Source of the DNA: Zoroaster sp. YZ-2022
Lineage: Eukaryota > Echinodermata > Asteroidea > Forcipulatida > Zoroasteridae
Direction: 5' to 3'
Length of the DNA: 64,000 bases
Assembly: GCA_029582265.1 (NCBI GenBank)
Contig: CM055837.1
Location: 16,649,855-16,713,854 of the forward strand
The position numbers and the translations under genes were made by a program. Position 1 is the first letter of the stretch. Each line of letters opens with the position of its first letter. The notes under the pieces are model-generated. The model did no database searches, had not been told where the DNA came from, and saw only the letters and a list, made by a program, of their open reading frames with translations. Positions 1 to 15,300 of the stretch are shown one piece after another.

Positions 1-70
1 AAATGTTGACGTGTGGGTCTGAGGCGACACGCACAGAGACCAGAAACCGGAGACCTTTTTTTTGGCCGAA
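1..70. mobile_element. AAAGTCTCC-end MITE, right-end fragment
   Basis: The sequence matches the last 70 bases of the 4295 family, including GACCAGAAACCGGAGAC. The rest lies outside the window. Confidence 0.75.
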
Positions 71-150
71 AGAAATATTAAGAAAAATTCATGTATATGA
101 AGCAATGCTTTAGTGTATTTCTAACGTGGACCTAATTTCTGTTATTTCAG

Positions 151-312
151 ACCATACAGATTGATATCGACATGAAGTCTCCTAACATCATCATCCCAGA
201 GTATGGCTCCCAGGATCTGGGAGGTCATCTGCTGGTCATTGACCTCGGCAGCCTTAGGGTCAACAGTGACCTGCAGGGCAACTTGCCAGCAGGTGTGACC
301 ATTACCCCAGGG
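151..312 (+). CDS. Vps13: VPS13 exon 1 of window
   Basis: The exon follows TTATTTCAG and ends before GTGAGT, phase 0 in and 0 out, 54 codons. It reads IDIDMKSPNIIIPEYGS and then LLVIDLGSLRV, the recurring VPS13 groove pattern of a beta strand, 'IIIPE' and 'DLG'. Confidence 0.92.
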
Positions 313-3300
313 GTGAGTACAACTTCTTGACATTGGAGGGATAATCAAGTAATACCTACATGAAGTGCGGCAGTCGTGTACTTGACTAGTCCATTGCATA
401 GTACTCCAAGAACAATGGATTTGGGCCATTCGTGACATATTCTTCCACAAACTGACGCACAAGGTCTCAAAAAAGAAGCAGTGCAGTCTGGGAGACGAGC
501 CCCACAGAATGGTTTCGCCAGTGTATAGTTTAGGATTGCATCTAGTTCTAGGAACTAGCTTTGTGCGTCAACCGCCTAATCCCATGATGCCTTACGGCAG
601 GCTGGGCAGGGAAGCAAAACTTGTAAACATGGTCATTGTGCGTGTGCGCATTTGGAGTACAATGCCGTGGTATAGATTACAACAGGCGGGCACACTTCAT
701 TTAGGTAATCAACTTCTGGGGTCAATTTCTTAGAGTTGCTAAGCAGAAAATTTTGCTTAGCAAATATAAAACAGACTACCAGCCAAAAATGCATACATTT
801 TGTATGAAAGTTTGGCTGGTAACCAAAGAAATCTGCTAAGCAAATTTTTCTGGTAAGCAATTTTTATCTGCTAAGCAGCTCTGAAATTGGCCCCAGGTAA
901 TACTCCAGTGAGATATACAAGTAATATCTTCATGCTAAATAAAACAAAATTTTGTATTACAGGATGCAACACCAACTGAGATTGAGGCTAGGCTGTATGA
1001 CAAATTTGTCGTCCGGTTAGATGATATCCAAGTTCTTCTTGTACACTCAGGTAAATTGAAATAAAGGTCAAACCTTAGTAGACACCATATTCATTATTAT
1101 TTGATGAATATTTCATATTCAAAAATTGCAGCACAAAGGCTGAATTGTATTTGAATTTACATATAAAAAGTCAAACCAGTCAGAGGGACAATATTCATAT
1201 TACAGTTTTAATTTAGGAGGCTGTTATTTGAAGAAAATAATATTTGAAGAAAATAAATAATTGTCCTTGAGCAAGACACTTCACCATAATTGCTTCTCTC
1301 CACCCAAGGGTAAATGGGTACCTGTGAGGGCAGAGTTGGTTGTTGTGTTTGACTAGCTCTATATGCACTGAAATGGCAGCAATTGAGCTGTATACTCCCC
1401 AGGGAGCTGAGATGGTTTCAGGAATGATTTATGAGCCTGATGAGCAGGGGTAATAATGTACAGTGCATTGATCTAGTTGCTAGGATAAGTGCGCCTTATA
1501 AGAATCATGTATTATTATTATTATAAATATTAGAAAGAATTTCTGCTGATATGGACCTTTTAACTTGCATCGTCCATCTTGGATTTGTTACATTCATGTA
1601 TGAGAATCCGAGTGAGGCTTGTGTCTAAAATAGTCTGGTGGCACGATGACCTGCTTGACCCATACCCTTTGTGTTCCGTTGGAGTCTAGGTGATGACTGG
1701 CGAGAGGCAATTACTCAGAAGGAGTCTGACTACCATCTCATTCCGAGCATGGGACTGCAGCTGAATGTCTTCAACAGCGCCAAACCGGATTTCAAGGCCC
1801 TTCCTCAGTAAGTAGGCTAACTCTGAACTACTTAATGAGATCATGTTGTAAAGATGGTGGCCTTTAACTCTAACTCCCTAGGCCCACTTGTTTACCTGAG
1901 TCCTCCAAAATCCTTCAGTAGTAAAGCAAGCACATGACATGTATGCACACATGTGTTTCTAATCTGTGATACATGTACATGGCCAGGGACCCTCTCTGCA
2001 TGCATGGAGCAATAAACAGTGTCCACTGACCCAAGCACTGACCTTGCAATCACTACAACAAACATGGATGTACATGTATCATGGAAAGGCAAGTATGCCT
2101 AATAACCTCAATCCTCCAAAATCCTTCACTTTAGCAAAGAACATATAGAATGTAACCTCAATTGATCAAAATCCTTCACTTTAGCAAAGAGGATTTTGGA
2201 GGATTTGGGAAGGTTAGGGTTAAAGGGACAGTTTCCTCATGATCAAAGCAGATTTTTGACAGAGCATAGTATCGGTGTCCTAGTTTTAGATGAACTCAGT
2301 GACTGAAAATTATACCCCACGAGCTTGCGCTGGCCTATGTTTAAATAACAGGACGTGATAAGATCATATTAATATTGTAGCTTTGCATGGTGAAAAGGAT
2401 AAGTCAAGACTGGTTGTAACCTCCAGTTCTTTTTCAGAACCAATTGAGAATTTCACATGGTGCCTCCGCAAACAGTCGTTACTTAAGATCATATTACAAT
2501 GGCTGATTCATAAATATCAATATCATGCAGCTACTGGCTCATTATTTAGGCATCAGCCAAGGTAATATGATCTTATCCCGCCCTGTTATCTAGGCCAGTG
2601 CGAGGTCGTGGGGTATTATATTCAGTCACTTATCTCAAATAGGACACCGAATCCATGCCCTGTCAAAAGTCTGCTCAGATTGTGACGATACTGTCCCTTA
2701 ACTACAATCAGTGCAATTTTTGAAACAACCCATTCAGGCCACTCCAACCCATTCAGGCCACTCCAAGCCATTCAGGCCACTCCAACCCATTCAGGCCACT
2801 CCAACCCATTCAGGCCACTCCAAGCCATTAGCTGTTGCCAGTGGCCTCCTATGGTTACCCTTCTGTGCACTGTCACACCACTGAGATTGCAGGGTAAAGT
2901 GGTCTCCCATTGATACATTGCAGGCCATACTAATATGTTCAAACATTTACAGTGGCCTTGGGTGGCACACAGTTGATTTTGTAAGATTACTTGGAAAGGA
3001 CAGCAGGCTTGTATGTACTAAAGGTTTGTGAAAAACATACTGAAAATTTAGTGGATCGGAGTGGCCTCCATGTGTACATGTAGGAGGGTTAAAAACTTTT
3101 GTTTTAGATTACAAATGTTACACATTCAGTTAATTTTCCTGCATGTGTTTGTTGACATTAACTCCTTCGCCTGTGGGTTTTCTCTGCAGACAGAAGATTG
3201 AAGCCGTTCTGCCATCACTAAAGCTCATAGTTTCCGATCAGAAGCTGAAAACCATTCTTAAGGTGAGCAACCAGAGTAAATGCGAAAGCTCAAACAAACA

Positions 3301-6300
3301 AACATGATGTTAGGAGTAACGTTTGCGATAGACTGGTCTTTATCCTATCAAGGATGGAGACTCCAGGTGTGTACCATTTAAGGGACTTCATTGGATACAT
3401 TGTGCCGATGAACTGACATCACGCTTCAAGGCTACCAACCAAGGTCAAAGTTGAATCTCCATAAAACTGAGAGGCAGGTATCTGGCGTCTTTCACAAGCC
3501 TCGAAGCGTGACGGCAGATCTTCAGACAAGACCTGTTAAAATTCTCCAACAGGAGTTGTAATAGGTAAAACTTGTAGCTTTGCATGGTGAGGATGATAAG
3601 TAAGACTAATTGCGGTGACACCATGTGGAATCTCAATTGAGTAGTAATTAGTTCTGAAAAGAACTGGAGGTACAACTCGACGTTTCGATCAGTGTGCTCT
3701 GATCGTCCTCAGGAGTTGTAATAATTATTGGTTCTGAGAAGAACCAGTGGTGAAGATCTGACATCACGCTTCAAGGCTCGCGATGTAGCTACCAACCAAG
3801 GTCAAAGTTGAATCTCCATAAAACTGAGAGGCAGGTATCTGGCGTCTTTCACAAGCCTCGAAGCGTGACGTCAGATCTTCAGACAAGACCATGTTAACAA
3901 TCTCCAACAGGAGTTGTAATAATTATTGGTTCTGAGAAGAACCAGTGGTGAGATAACTCAATCTGTATACTCTGATCGTCTTCAGAAGACTTTCTCCTGA
4001 AGACGATCAGACGATCAACATAACCGAAAGCTGAAAGATTGTTCTCAGTTTGGTTTGAGATTTATCTTTCGCTAAATGAGATTGAACCGTACTAGTCTTT
4101 ACACTTCTTCAGGTATTACAACTAGCCTGCTCTAGTTGTCTAAGTACCTTTCCTTTAAATTATGCTTGCATCTTATTTTCCTTTTTGCTGTTCTTTTTCC
4201 AGTTTGCACATAATTTGCCTCTACCGAGCAGTAAAGTCACCGAGACTGGACCACCCAGAGGGATCGTCTTTGAAATGGTAAGATATTTACAAATAACTCT
4301 CCAGTTTCTGGTCATCGGTCGGCTTCAAAATCGGTGATGCACTTTTTTTTCAGCCATCATTTTTTTATTTATTTTTTTTTTTTGCCAACAGGGAAATACG
4401 TGATACATGTATACGCGGGGACCAAATTTCCCATTGTACAGAAATGGTGGCTTAGAGAGGCCTCACAAATTGTGCAAGCGTTCATACCACTATGTGAAAA
4501 AAGTCGCTTAAAGCACAGCATTGCAGAATTCCATTCGATCCAGCAATTTTAGCTACAATTGGACATCGTTTTCATAGCAAAAAAAAAGGAAAATTAAAAA
4601 TGCCGACGTGCAGGTCTGAGGTGACGCGCACTGAGACCAGAAACCGGAGACTTTTGTTTTTTTAGCCTAAGAGAAAGAAAAAAATATTCCCAAAAGATCA
4701 AAGATGTTTTTCTTCCTAGAAGATTATTTCACTTTTCTTAAGTGGTACCCATAATTTTTTTTTTTTTTCAGGATCCGAGACACATCAAGACCGAAACCAC
4801 CATTTACGCTCTGAGGAAACTCAAGAAAGCGGTGTTCAGGCAGGGGTTGCTTAGAGCATTGAGCAACCAAGATGACCAGACCGACTCGGGTCCCCCTCCT
4901 CCCTCCGTGGAGACAGCTGATGATGACTCAAGCCTTCCAGGTAGGGTATTGACACCAATACGGTTCTACCCCATTTAGTTCAAGTTAAAATACTTAATAA
5001 TCTCAAACCTGTGAAAGTAAAATATTAATTGACATATAATCTTTTATTTTATTTTAAATGTACGTTGCAAATCTGGTCCGCTGATATTTCTTCAGGAAGA
5101 AAACTAACACCACTCATAATGGGAGGACAGGAATCTTCAGTCTGATTTTGGGCCGTATTTCATTTTCAAAATTTCTCATTAAGACACAGTGAAATTAGCT
5201 GACATTTTCAAAAAAATGGTTTCTGTAAGTATCTCTTTGATTCTTACAAAGTCCGAAGGCTTTTAAACAGACATTGAACAACATATATGTACTGGTTTAA
5301 CCAAGTCATGATATCCAACAAGAAATAGCCAACAAAAATGTAGAAAACTTAGCTGATTAGGGATACCAACCTACACCCTCTGGATAACTTTTATATATGC
5401 ATGTCAGACTTATAGTCGAGTACTTTTCGTGAGTACAAGTATGAGTACAGACAAATGTACTCGAGTATGAGTACTCCATCTCTATACATAGTTGTAGTCG
5501 AGTGCTTTTCATGAGTAGGAGTACAGACAATGTACTCGAGTAAGAGTACTCCAACAATAGTTGTAGTCGAGTACTTTTTCATGAGTATGAGTACAAGGAA
5601 GAGTACAGAAAAATGTACTTGAGTACGCGTAATACAACTCTGAATATATGTACTTTGATTTGGCTTTCAGATAGTGATGATTTTTACTCGGCCTCAGAAC
5701 ATTCCGATACTACCTTACAGCAGTGGGCCACCGAGAGCCCCGTACCCAGCTTTGATGATAACGACTCACATTCCAACAGGACCAGTGTCCTGATAAGATT
5801 TGCCATCAGGGAGGTAAGGATGAGTAAGCCCCCCAAACATTTTTGTCACCAATTTCATAGAGCTGCTAAGCAGTAGAATTTTGCTAAGCAATATAAAACA
5901 GACTACCAGACAAAATGCATACATTTTGTATGAAAGTTTGGCTGGTAACCAAAGAAATATGCTTAGCACATTTTTATGATAAGCAGCTCTATGAAATTGG
6001 CCCCAGTCTGTAGGGAATTTCTCAACAGATTCAACTTATGTATTACAAAGTTACGGTAGTATTTCCTTTGCTTGAATTCTGGATTCCATGGGCGATGTAA
6101 TCTGGGAAAGAATATAAAATCAAAGATTCCAAGATAGACACAATTGCATATGCAAAATATGCAGCCAGCTTGACATGCAGACGGTCCCATGCACGCTGGT
6201 GGTCAGTGACCTCTGAAGGTCGCTGGTGGTCAGTGACCTCTGAAGGTCGCTGGTGGTCAGTGACCTCTGAAGGTCGCTGGTGGTCAGTGACATCTGAAGG

Positions 6301-9300
6301 TCTCTGGTGGTCAGTGACCTATGAAGGTCGCTGGTGGTCAGGGACCTATGAAGGTCGCTGGTGGTCAGTGACATCTGAAGGTCTCTGGTGGTCAGTGACC
6401 TATGAAGGTCGCTGGTGGTCAGTGACCTCTGAAGGTCTCTGGTGGTCAGGGACCTATGAAGGTCGCTGGTGGTCAGCGACCTATGAAGGTCGCTGGTGGT
6501 CAGTGACCTCTGAAGGTCTCTGGTGGTCAGTGACCTATGAAGGTCGCTGGTGGTCAGTGTAAAAATGGATTACCCATGGAGCTTTAGCATGTAGTGGGTG
6601 GCTTATATTGATTTCATTTGACATCCATCTTGCTCCAATGTTCTCATTTCAGATGGTCCTCTCAGTGTCCAAAACAGAAAGGAACAGTCAGCCCCTGAAC
6701 CCTCTAGCACCGTCGTCCCCCGACACGCCAGACACCAGTGACACGGAGTACCTGACCTTAAGAATTGACTCTATGTGCACCGATGTGGCAATCAGTACAT
6801 ACGGTGTTGCCGTACAGCTGGGGCTAAGGGGAATTAGGATTATTGATAAGTTCCATGTTGGTGAGTATGGTATTATCACGAGTTTGTAATCGGTTGCATA
6901 CAGTAAATGAAACCGCTTGTGTCGCATAGCAATAAGCCACACACACTATGAAAAACTTTACCCTGAAAATGCCCTGAAAATCTGTTTTACTGTGAAATAA
7001 TTAGTTCATGGCAATTTCACGATGACACAATTACACCATGAAAATGCCATGAAATACTCTTGGGATTCCTTCGCCGTGAAAACACTTTGAAAATGCCATC
7101 AACTTCTCGTGGCAGTTTTGGGGCAGCTCATTAATTCTCGAGAGAGCTGTCAATTTGCCGTGAAATCACTGTGAATATTATTGCCAATATCTGAGAGGAA
7201 GAGACACTGAAATTGCTGTGAAATTAGACTGAACTGTTATTTCATGGAAAAACAGATTTTCATGGCATTTTCAGGGTGATGCTGTTCATAGTGACAAAAT
7301 ACATAATTTGCTAATCAAAGAAGCATGGTTTTACAGTAAATATGTACCAAAATGAATTTATGATGGGCACCGTCAAAAATTATTTTTGGTACTCATGTAC
7401 TGTAAAACCAAGCTTCTAATTATTCTGTGATTATATCTAATTATTTCAAATAATTTGTTTTCCTTTCTAAGAGGAAATTATCGATCTTCAAAAGCTTGTT
7501 TTAACAGTAAATTAATTTTGGTGCATATTTACTATAAAACCCTGTTTTTTAAGATTATTTTGAGAAATTACAGCGTTTGTATTCATTTCCTCAAGCAATG
7601 TTAAAATGTCGTTAAAATAGTGATAAACATCTTTAATTGAAGTTGATTTTTTGTGTGTTTCATCAGGACATGATGGAATGTATCTGCATCTTCTGAGTTC
7701 AGCCTCAAAATCTGACCTGGTCTCTATTTTATATAGAAAGGTAAATGAATAGATTTGGGATAAGAATTCAGTTCTTTTGTAATTTACCAATGTTGTACCT
7801 TCCTTTCAAAGGAACAGTATCGTCACAATTCATGTAATCGGAGTGATAGTTTTAAATTAACGCAGTGACTGAAAATAATACCCCACATGATAAGGTCATA
7901 TTACCGTTGCTGCTGCATAAATCAGCCAGTAATTTACAGTCACAGTGTTCATCTTAAACTAGAACACTGATTACATTCCCCGTTGAAAGTCTACTCAGAT
8001 CGTGACAATATTTTCCCTTTGACACATGAATATAAATGGAGTCAGTAGTTATTGATATCCACAGCTTTGAGGAATGTTAATAACTCATACCACTTATAAT
8101 AACACTGCATCACTGCATGCAACTGAGCTGCCTTTATTTCCCGTTTCTCAAGAACATTTAGGAGATGCCTCCTTGTTTACTTTGTGTGTATACTGTACAT
8201 TGTATGTTTTAGTGTCTCTGTGTTCTAATTCAGGCCAGTGATTTCTCAGGATTTTTCCTGATTTCAGGTTTTTTTTACAAATTTCCCTTTGCCTAAAAGT
8301 ATTCTTGAAAGAAGAGAAGTACATGTAATAATAATAATAATGGAAGCATTTTTAAAGCGCTGTTATACGACATATCAGAGTGCTGTACATTATTACCCCT
8401 GTTCATAAATCCCTGCGCATAAATCATTCCTGAAACCATCTCAGCTCCCTGGGGAGTATACAGCTCAATTGCTGCCATTTCGGTGCATATGGGCTAATCA
8501 AACACAACAACCAACTCTGCCCTCACAGGTACCCATTTACTCCTGGGTGGAGAGAAGCAATTATGGTAAAGTGTCTTGCTCGAGGACACAAGCACCACAG
8601 TCACGGTCGGGATTCAAACCCACATTCTGACGACTCAGCCATCAGAACACAAATCCGATGCACTAAACCGCTCGGCCATGGCACTCCATGTAGCCACCAA
8701 GGAAAGAAAGAATTAGCCTCTATTGTGTCCAAAAACTCTAAGTTTCTTGTTTATGGGGATGTGGAGAGTTTTTAAAATCCTCCAAAATTAAACATTCATG
8801 AGACTGAGGGGCTTTGTCCCCTAGACCAAAGGGAGACCCAGGCCCGGTACCCATTTTTCAGGATTTTTTTTCCTCCTTTTGTTAATGTGTTCTTCTTTTT
8901 TCTGTATTCTCTTACGTTGAGTGGCCCTTTTTAAAAACCTTTTTAGGGGTGAATTCCATTCAACAAATGTTTTAAAATTAGCTCATGCTTACCAGCGATA
9001 TGCTTGAAACAGCTGCTGCGTGCATAAATGTCGGCCTCAATAGGTTGCGCAGGTAGCGGATAGGGGCTCCAACACTTCTTTCTGATTACATTTTTTGAAT
9101 TTGGGATATTGATGTCTATGCCCAGGTTGACATTAAGTGTCCTGATTTTGTTGCTTACTACAATGCCATGGAGCAAGCCGTCGTCGCCAAGTTGACCGCC
9201 CTGAATGTGGTGTTCCATAGGACGGCCGCCCTGGTCCTAAAGGGTTTCATACAAGAATTACTAGACAGGTGAGCAGTAGAGGATAATGGTGCTTCAGTAG

Positions 9301-12300
9301 TGATTTCATAGGGTGCCATGGAGGCGCACCGCCAACGGCGAGAGCGGAGAAAGGTTTTCAAAACCAAAGAATGGGGCCCAATTTTTTTCAATCCAAATTA
9401 CAAAAAAACCATGAGCGTAATAACATCATATTAACAATGAAATAATACCTTAATATATAACAAACAAGGTTCAAAACTCCTCTTTTTTTAGTGTGGCTTT
9501 AAAATAACTGAATTTCAAAGTTTTGTTAAAAATTGTTTCTGGTTAGTTATATTAAAGAATGATTATTTGAGAGTAATTTAGGAAAATGGCAATTTACTAG
9601 TTAAAAATGTAGATAGAATAAGGAATTTGTATCTTAACCCTCCGAGTCGCAATACACCACAAGGGCCACAAGCGGAATAAGGGGAGACTCCGGAAGGCAC
9701 TTTTAATTACGCGTAATTACACTACGCGATCCGTTTTCTAACGAACTAATACACTACCCAATCCTTACCCAATCCTTTCCTAACCCTTCACTGACAGTCT
9801 AAATTTATGAATGGAGGTCTCCTAGACACTCCTACATTAGGATGATTGATAGTTAGGGTTGTGAAGGTCAGCCAGCTGACCTTTCTTGGCAGCGAGTAGA
9901 TTTGTACATGAGTGAACGGTGCTTAGATTTGTACAGCGTGAACGGAGCTTAGATTTGTACACAAAACACATTGTGCACAAAGCGAATAGGCAGATTTCCC
10001 ACGGTCGGGGTGACCTTTGCTGAGCTCGATGTTAAAGGTTACTATAGTATGTCAATCTAGAAGGTTCCATTGAGGATATCATGTAGTTTCATCGTAATTG
10101 GCCCAACGGTGTTTGAGTAATTAAACAAAAGGTCAAAAGTGCCTTCCGGAATCACCTATTCGCTGCTCAGGGGCTCTGGCTGGTTGCCCAGATTTCCCAG
10201 TCGGGGTGACCTTTGCTGAGCTCGATGTTAAAGGTTACTATAGTATGTCAATCTAGAAGGTTCCATTGAGGATATCATGTAGTTTCAGCGTAATTGGCCC
10301 AACGGTGTTTGAGTAATTAAACAAAAGGTCAAAAAGTGCCTTCCGGAATCACCTATTCCCTGCTCGCAGGGTTAAACATTCATCTCATTTGTGTTACAGT
10401 TTTATGAATTCTGAACTGGGCAAACCAGCAACTACCCAGATCGATGGAACTACCACAGGTTCCATAAGCATTCCACAAACGGGTTCAGAGGATACTAAAG
10501 AACCTGAGAGGCCGAAACCTACTGTCGTGTTCCCTTCAAGTCCAGGTATAGTAATCTTAACCATAAATTGCTTTTCTCCACCCAGAAGACAAATTGGTGC
10601 TTGTGAGAGGAGAGATGATCACTGTGTTTGATTAGCCCGTGTCCGCCTAACATGCATCCTCAACTGGAGGCAATTTCCCTAATATCGAAGGCTTAAAACC
10701 AGAACTGATTATGTCCAAAATTGGCATTTTGAAAAAAAAATGAGTTTAAAAGTTTGAATCTTTCTGAAAAATCAGAAACTCCCCATAACACATTTGAGGC
10801 GAAAGTGGACATACCCAGTTCTGGTTTTAAGCCCTCTATATTAATGATATTAATATCGATATTAATGATAATAATAATAATTGGATTTATAGAGCGCCAA
10901 ATTGCCAAAGGATACAAGGCACTTTTACATTCCCTAGTCATTTGGCCAATATCAATCCTTAAACTTTCTCAGCTCCCTGTGGAGTATACAGCCCCAACCT
11001 ACTGTAGCGCTTCATTTATACTCCTGGGTGAAGAGGAGCACTGTACAGTGAAGTGCCTTGCTCAAGGACTCAAGTACCATGGTCGCAGCCAGGATTCGAA
11101 CCCACATTCTGACGGCTCAACCATGAGCGCTAGACCGCTTGGCCATGACAGCCCAAAGATTTATATTGGCACCATTTATATTAAGCATTATACTATGAAA
11201 GGACTATCTTTATGAGAATGCAGATTGGGTTTTCCTTCCCAATAAACATTCCTTCATCATCTCTTCACATGTTTCTTCCGGCTTATAGGCTACAGTGCTA
11301 TAGGAACTTTTGAGGAATCCTTTGTTTATTACCAGATAGATATAAAATAGTATTAAGGGCCGGTCACACTGCAGCGATAACGAGTAAGGAGAACGAGAAT
11401 GCTGCTAATGATCATGAACGCCATCGATTGGTTAAATAAGCGTGCGCGTATTCCGCGCAGTACAATTTAACTAATAGAATGCGTTCTTTTACGTCATTTT
11501 CGTTATCGTTACTTGTAATCGCTGCAGTGTGACCGGCCCTTTAGACCGAGAACAGAAATATGTACAGTTCTTACAGCTGAGATGATGATCCTTCTTACAT
11601 TATCCTTCAGGTCGGAAAACCCCCGAACCCAGGGGTACCACAAAGTTTTTCGCCCTGGCTAAACTTGACTATCTGTGTCTGTCGTTCTGCGATGTGACTG
11701 ATCTCCTTGCCAACGTGTTTGTGAGAGACCTAGAGGTGTCCGTCAACGACAGATTCAGCAGGACAACATTAAGAGCGAGGTAATGCTTAAAGACATACCA
11801 CTTGCTGTTTATCTTATTGTATTGGCGACAGGACTAAGTACTCTTGGCACCTTAGTTTATGCAGATTCTTTTAGAATTTGTTCAAGAGAATAAAATGTGC
11901 TTGTGGGGATGTAGAGAGTCTGTAAATCCTCCAAAACTAAACATCCAGGAGGTTCAGGGGGTTTTGTCCTCTCGTCCAAAGGGAGACCCAGGCCCACTGT
12001 CCATTTTTCAGGATTTTTTATTTTTGTCAAATCACATCCATGTCCCCCATTTTCTTTGAGAAAGGAAAACAAATAATAACAAAGCAGCAGCATCTCTCAG
12101 AGTCCGGCATTCTCCTGAAGATGATCAGAGCATACTGATCCAAACATTGAGTTGTAACTACCAGTTCTTTTCAGAAGTAATTCCTACTCAGTTGAGAATT
12201 TCACATGATGTCACCGCAAACAGTCTTGACTTAAATAAATTTAAATAACACATTCTAAAACTAATCATCATTTATAAATGAATAAATTAATTTAATTTAT

Positions 12301-15300
12301 TTTATAATCCAAGATTGAGAGATTTCTCCATTGAGGATCCCGTTGATAGCAGCGTGTATTCCAAGATCCTTTGTCTTCAGGACCAGACGGCTTTTGATGT
12401 CAAGGTAAGCGTAAAATTGCTGTCAATTATTGGTAATAGGTTTTACCTTTTATTTGGATCCAGGTTCAACAAAATTGCTAAAGATAATGTACCAATCATC
12501 CAAAAAAAAGTATTCTATCGGAAGTGCTTACATTTCCGAGAAAACACCCAAAAAATTACAATTTTTTTGTCAAATGGAACGTACAGCATTAGCAATAATT
12601 TGATTACAAAATTTCAGAAGTACATGTGTTATCTTAAAGCTATTGATGTAAAGTTTGTAAAGGTGCCAGTCATTATGAATAATGGATTTTCACTTAAATT
12701 AAATAAGCATACCTAAAGAAGCAGTTTTGCCAACATTGCCAATGTTGTACCTTCCCTTCAATGTATATCTTGATTCAAAGAGAGTAAGCATACTCATAGA
12801 AGCAGTTTTGCCAACATTACCAATGTTGTACCTTCCCTTCAATGTATATCTTGATTCAAAGAGAGTAAGCATACTCATAGAAGCAGTTTTGCCAACATTA
12901 CCAATGTTGTACCTTCCCTATAATGTATATCTTGATTCAAAGAGAGTAAGCATACTCATAGAAGCAGTTTTGCCAACATTACCAATGTTGTACCTTCCCT
13001 TCAATGTATATCTTGATTCAAAGAGAGTAAGCATACTCATAGAAGCAGTTTTGCCAACATTACCAATGTTGTACCTTCCCTTCAATGTATATCTTGATTC
13101 AAAGAGAGTAAGCATACTCATAGAAGCAGTTTTGCCAACATTGCCAATGTTGTACCTTCCTTTCAATGTATATCTTGATTCAAAGAGAGTGAGCATACTC
13201 ATAGAAGCAGTTTGGCCAACATTACCAATGTTGTACCTTCCCTATAATGTATATCTTGATTCAAAGAGAGTGAGCATACTCATAGAAGCAGTTTGGCCAA
13301 CATTACCAATGTTGTACCTTCCCTATAATGTATATCTTGATTCAAAGAGAGTAAGCATACTCATAGAAGCAGTTTTGCCAACATTGCCAATGTTGTACCT
13401 TCCCTATAATGTATATCTTGATTCAAAGAGAGTAAGCATACTCATAGAAGCAGTTTTGCCAACATTACCAATGTTGTACCTTCCCTTCAATGTATATCTT
13501 GATTCAAAGAGAGTAAGCATACTCATAGAAGCAGTTTTGCCAACATTACCAATGTTGTACCTTCCCTTCAATGTATATCTTGATTCAAAGAGAGTAAGCA
13601 TACTCATAGAAGCAGTTTTGCCAACATTGCCAATGTTGTACCTTCCCTATAATGTATATCTTGATTCAAAGAGAGTAAGCATACTCATAGAAGCAGTTTT
13701 GCCAACATTACCAATGTTGTACCTTCCCTTCAATGTATATCTTGATTCAAAGAGAGTAAGCATACTCATAGAAGCAGTTTTGCCAACATTACCAATGTTG
13801 TACCTTCCCTTCAATGTATATCTTGATTCAAAGAGAGTAAGCATACTCATAGAAGCAGTTTTGCCAACATTGCCAATGTTGTACCTTCCATTAATGTATA
13901 TCTTGATTCAAAGAGAGTAAGCATACTCATAGAAGCAGTTTTGCCAACATTACCAATGTTGTACCTTCCCTTCAATGTATATCTTGATTCAAAGAGAGTA
14001 AGCATACTCATAGAAGCAGTTTTGCCAACATTACCAATGTTGTACCTTCCTTCAATGTATATCTTGATTCAAAGAGAGTAAGCATACTCATAGAAGCAGT
14101 TTTGCCAACATTGCCAATGTTGTACCTTCCCTATAATGTATATCTTGATTCAAAGAGAGTAAGCATAATCATAGAAGAAGTTTTGCCAACATTACCAATG
14201 TTGTCCTTCAATGTACATCTTGATTCAAAGAGAGTAAGCATACTCATAGAAGCAGTTTTGCCAACATTACCAATGTTGTACCTTCCCTTCAATGTATATC
14301 TTGATTCAAAGAGAGTAAGCATACTCATAGAAGCAGTTTTGCCAACATTGCCAATGTTGTACCTTCCTTCATAATGTATATCTTGATTCAAAGAGAGTAA
14401 GCATGCTCATAGAAGCAGTTTTGCCAACATGACCAATGTTGTACCTTCCCTTCAATGTATATCTTGATTCAAAGAGAGTAAGCATACCCATAGAAGCAGT
14501 TTTGCCAACATGACCAATGTTGTACCTTCCCTTCAATGTATATCTTGATTCAAAGAGAGTAAGCATACTCATAGAAGCAGTTTTGCCAACATTACCAATG
14601 TTGTACCTTCCCTTCAATGTATATCTTGATTCAAAGAGAGTAAGCATACTCATAGAAGCAGTTTTGCCAACATTACCAATGTTGTACCTTCCCTTTAATG
14701 TATATCTTGATTCAAAGAGAGTAAGCATGCTCATAGAAGCAGTTTTGCCAACATGACCAATGTTGTACCTTCCCTTTAATGTATATCTTGATTCAAAGAG
14801 AGTAAGCATACTCATAGAAGCAGTTTTGCCAACATTGCCAATGTTGTACCTTCCCTATAATGTATATCTTGATTCAAAGAGAGTAAGCATGCTCATAGAA
14901 GCAGTTTTGCCAACATGACCAATGTTGTACCTTCCCTTCAATGTATATCTTGATTCAAAGAGAGTAAGCATACCCATAGAAGCAGTTTTGCCAACATGAC
15001 CAATGTTGTACCTTCCCTTCAATGTATATCTTGATTCAAAGAGAGTAAGCATACTCATAGAAGCAGTTTTGCCAACATTACCAATGTTGTACCTTCCCTT
15101 CAATGTATATCTTGATTCAAAGAGAGTAAGCATACTCATAGAAGCAGTTTTGCCAACATTGCCAATGTTGTACCTTCCTATAATGTATATCTTGATTCAA
15201 AGAGAGTAAGCATACTCATAGAAGCAGTTTTGCCAACATTACCAATGTTGTACCTTCCCTTCAATGTATATCTTGATTCAAAGAGAGTAAGCATACTCAT

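Noticed and set aside
6170..6562. GRWWSVTSE repeat protein
   Set aside because: 27-bp minisatellite in intron 7, no start context or conservation.
8563..8775. Small protein frame over tRNA-like sequence
   Set aside because: It is a translation across the antisense SINE head and repeat D.
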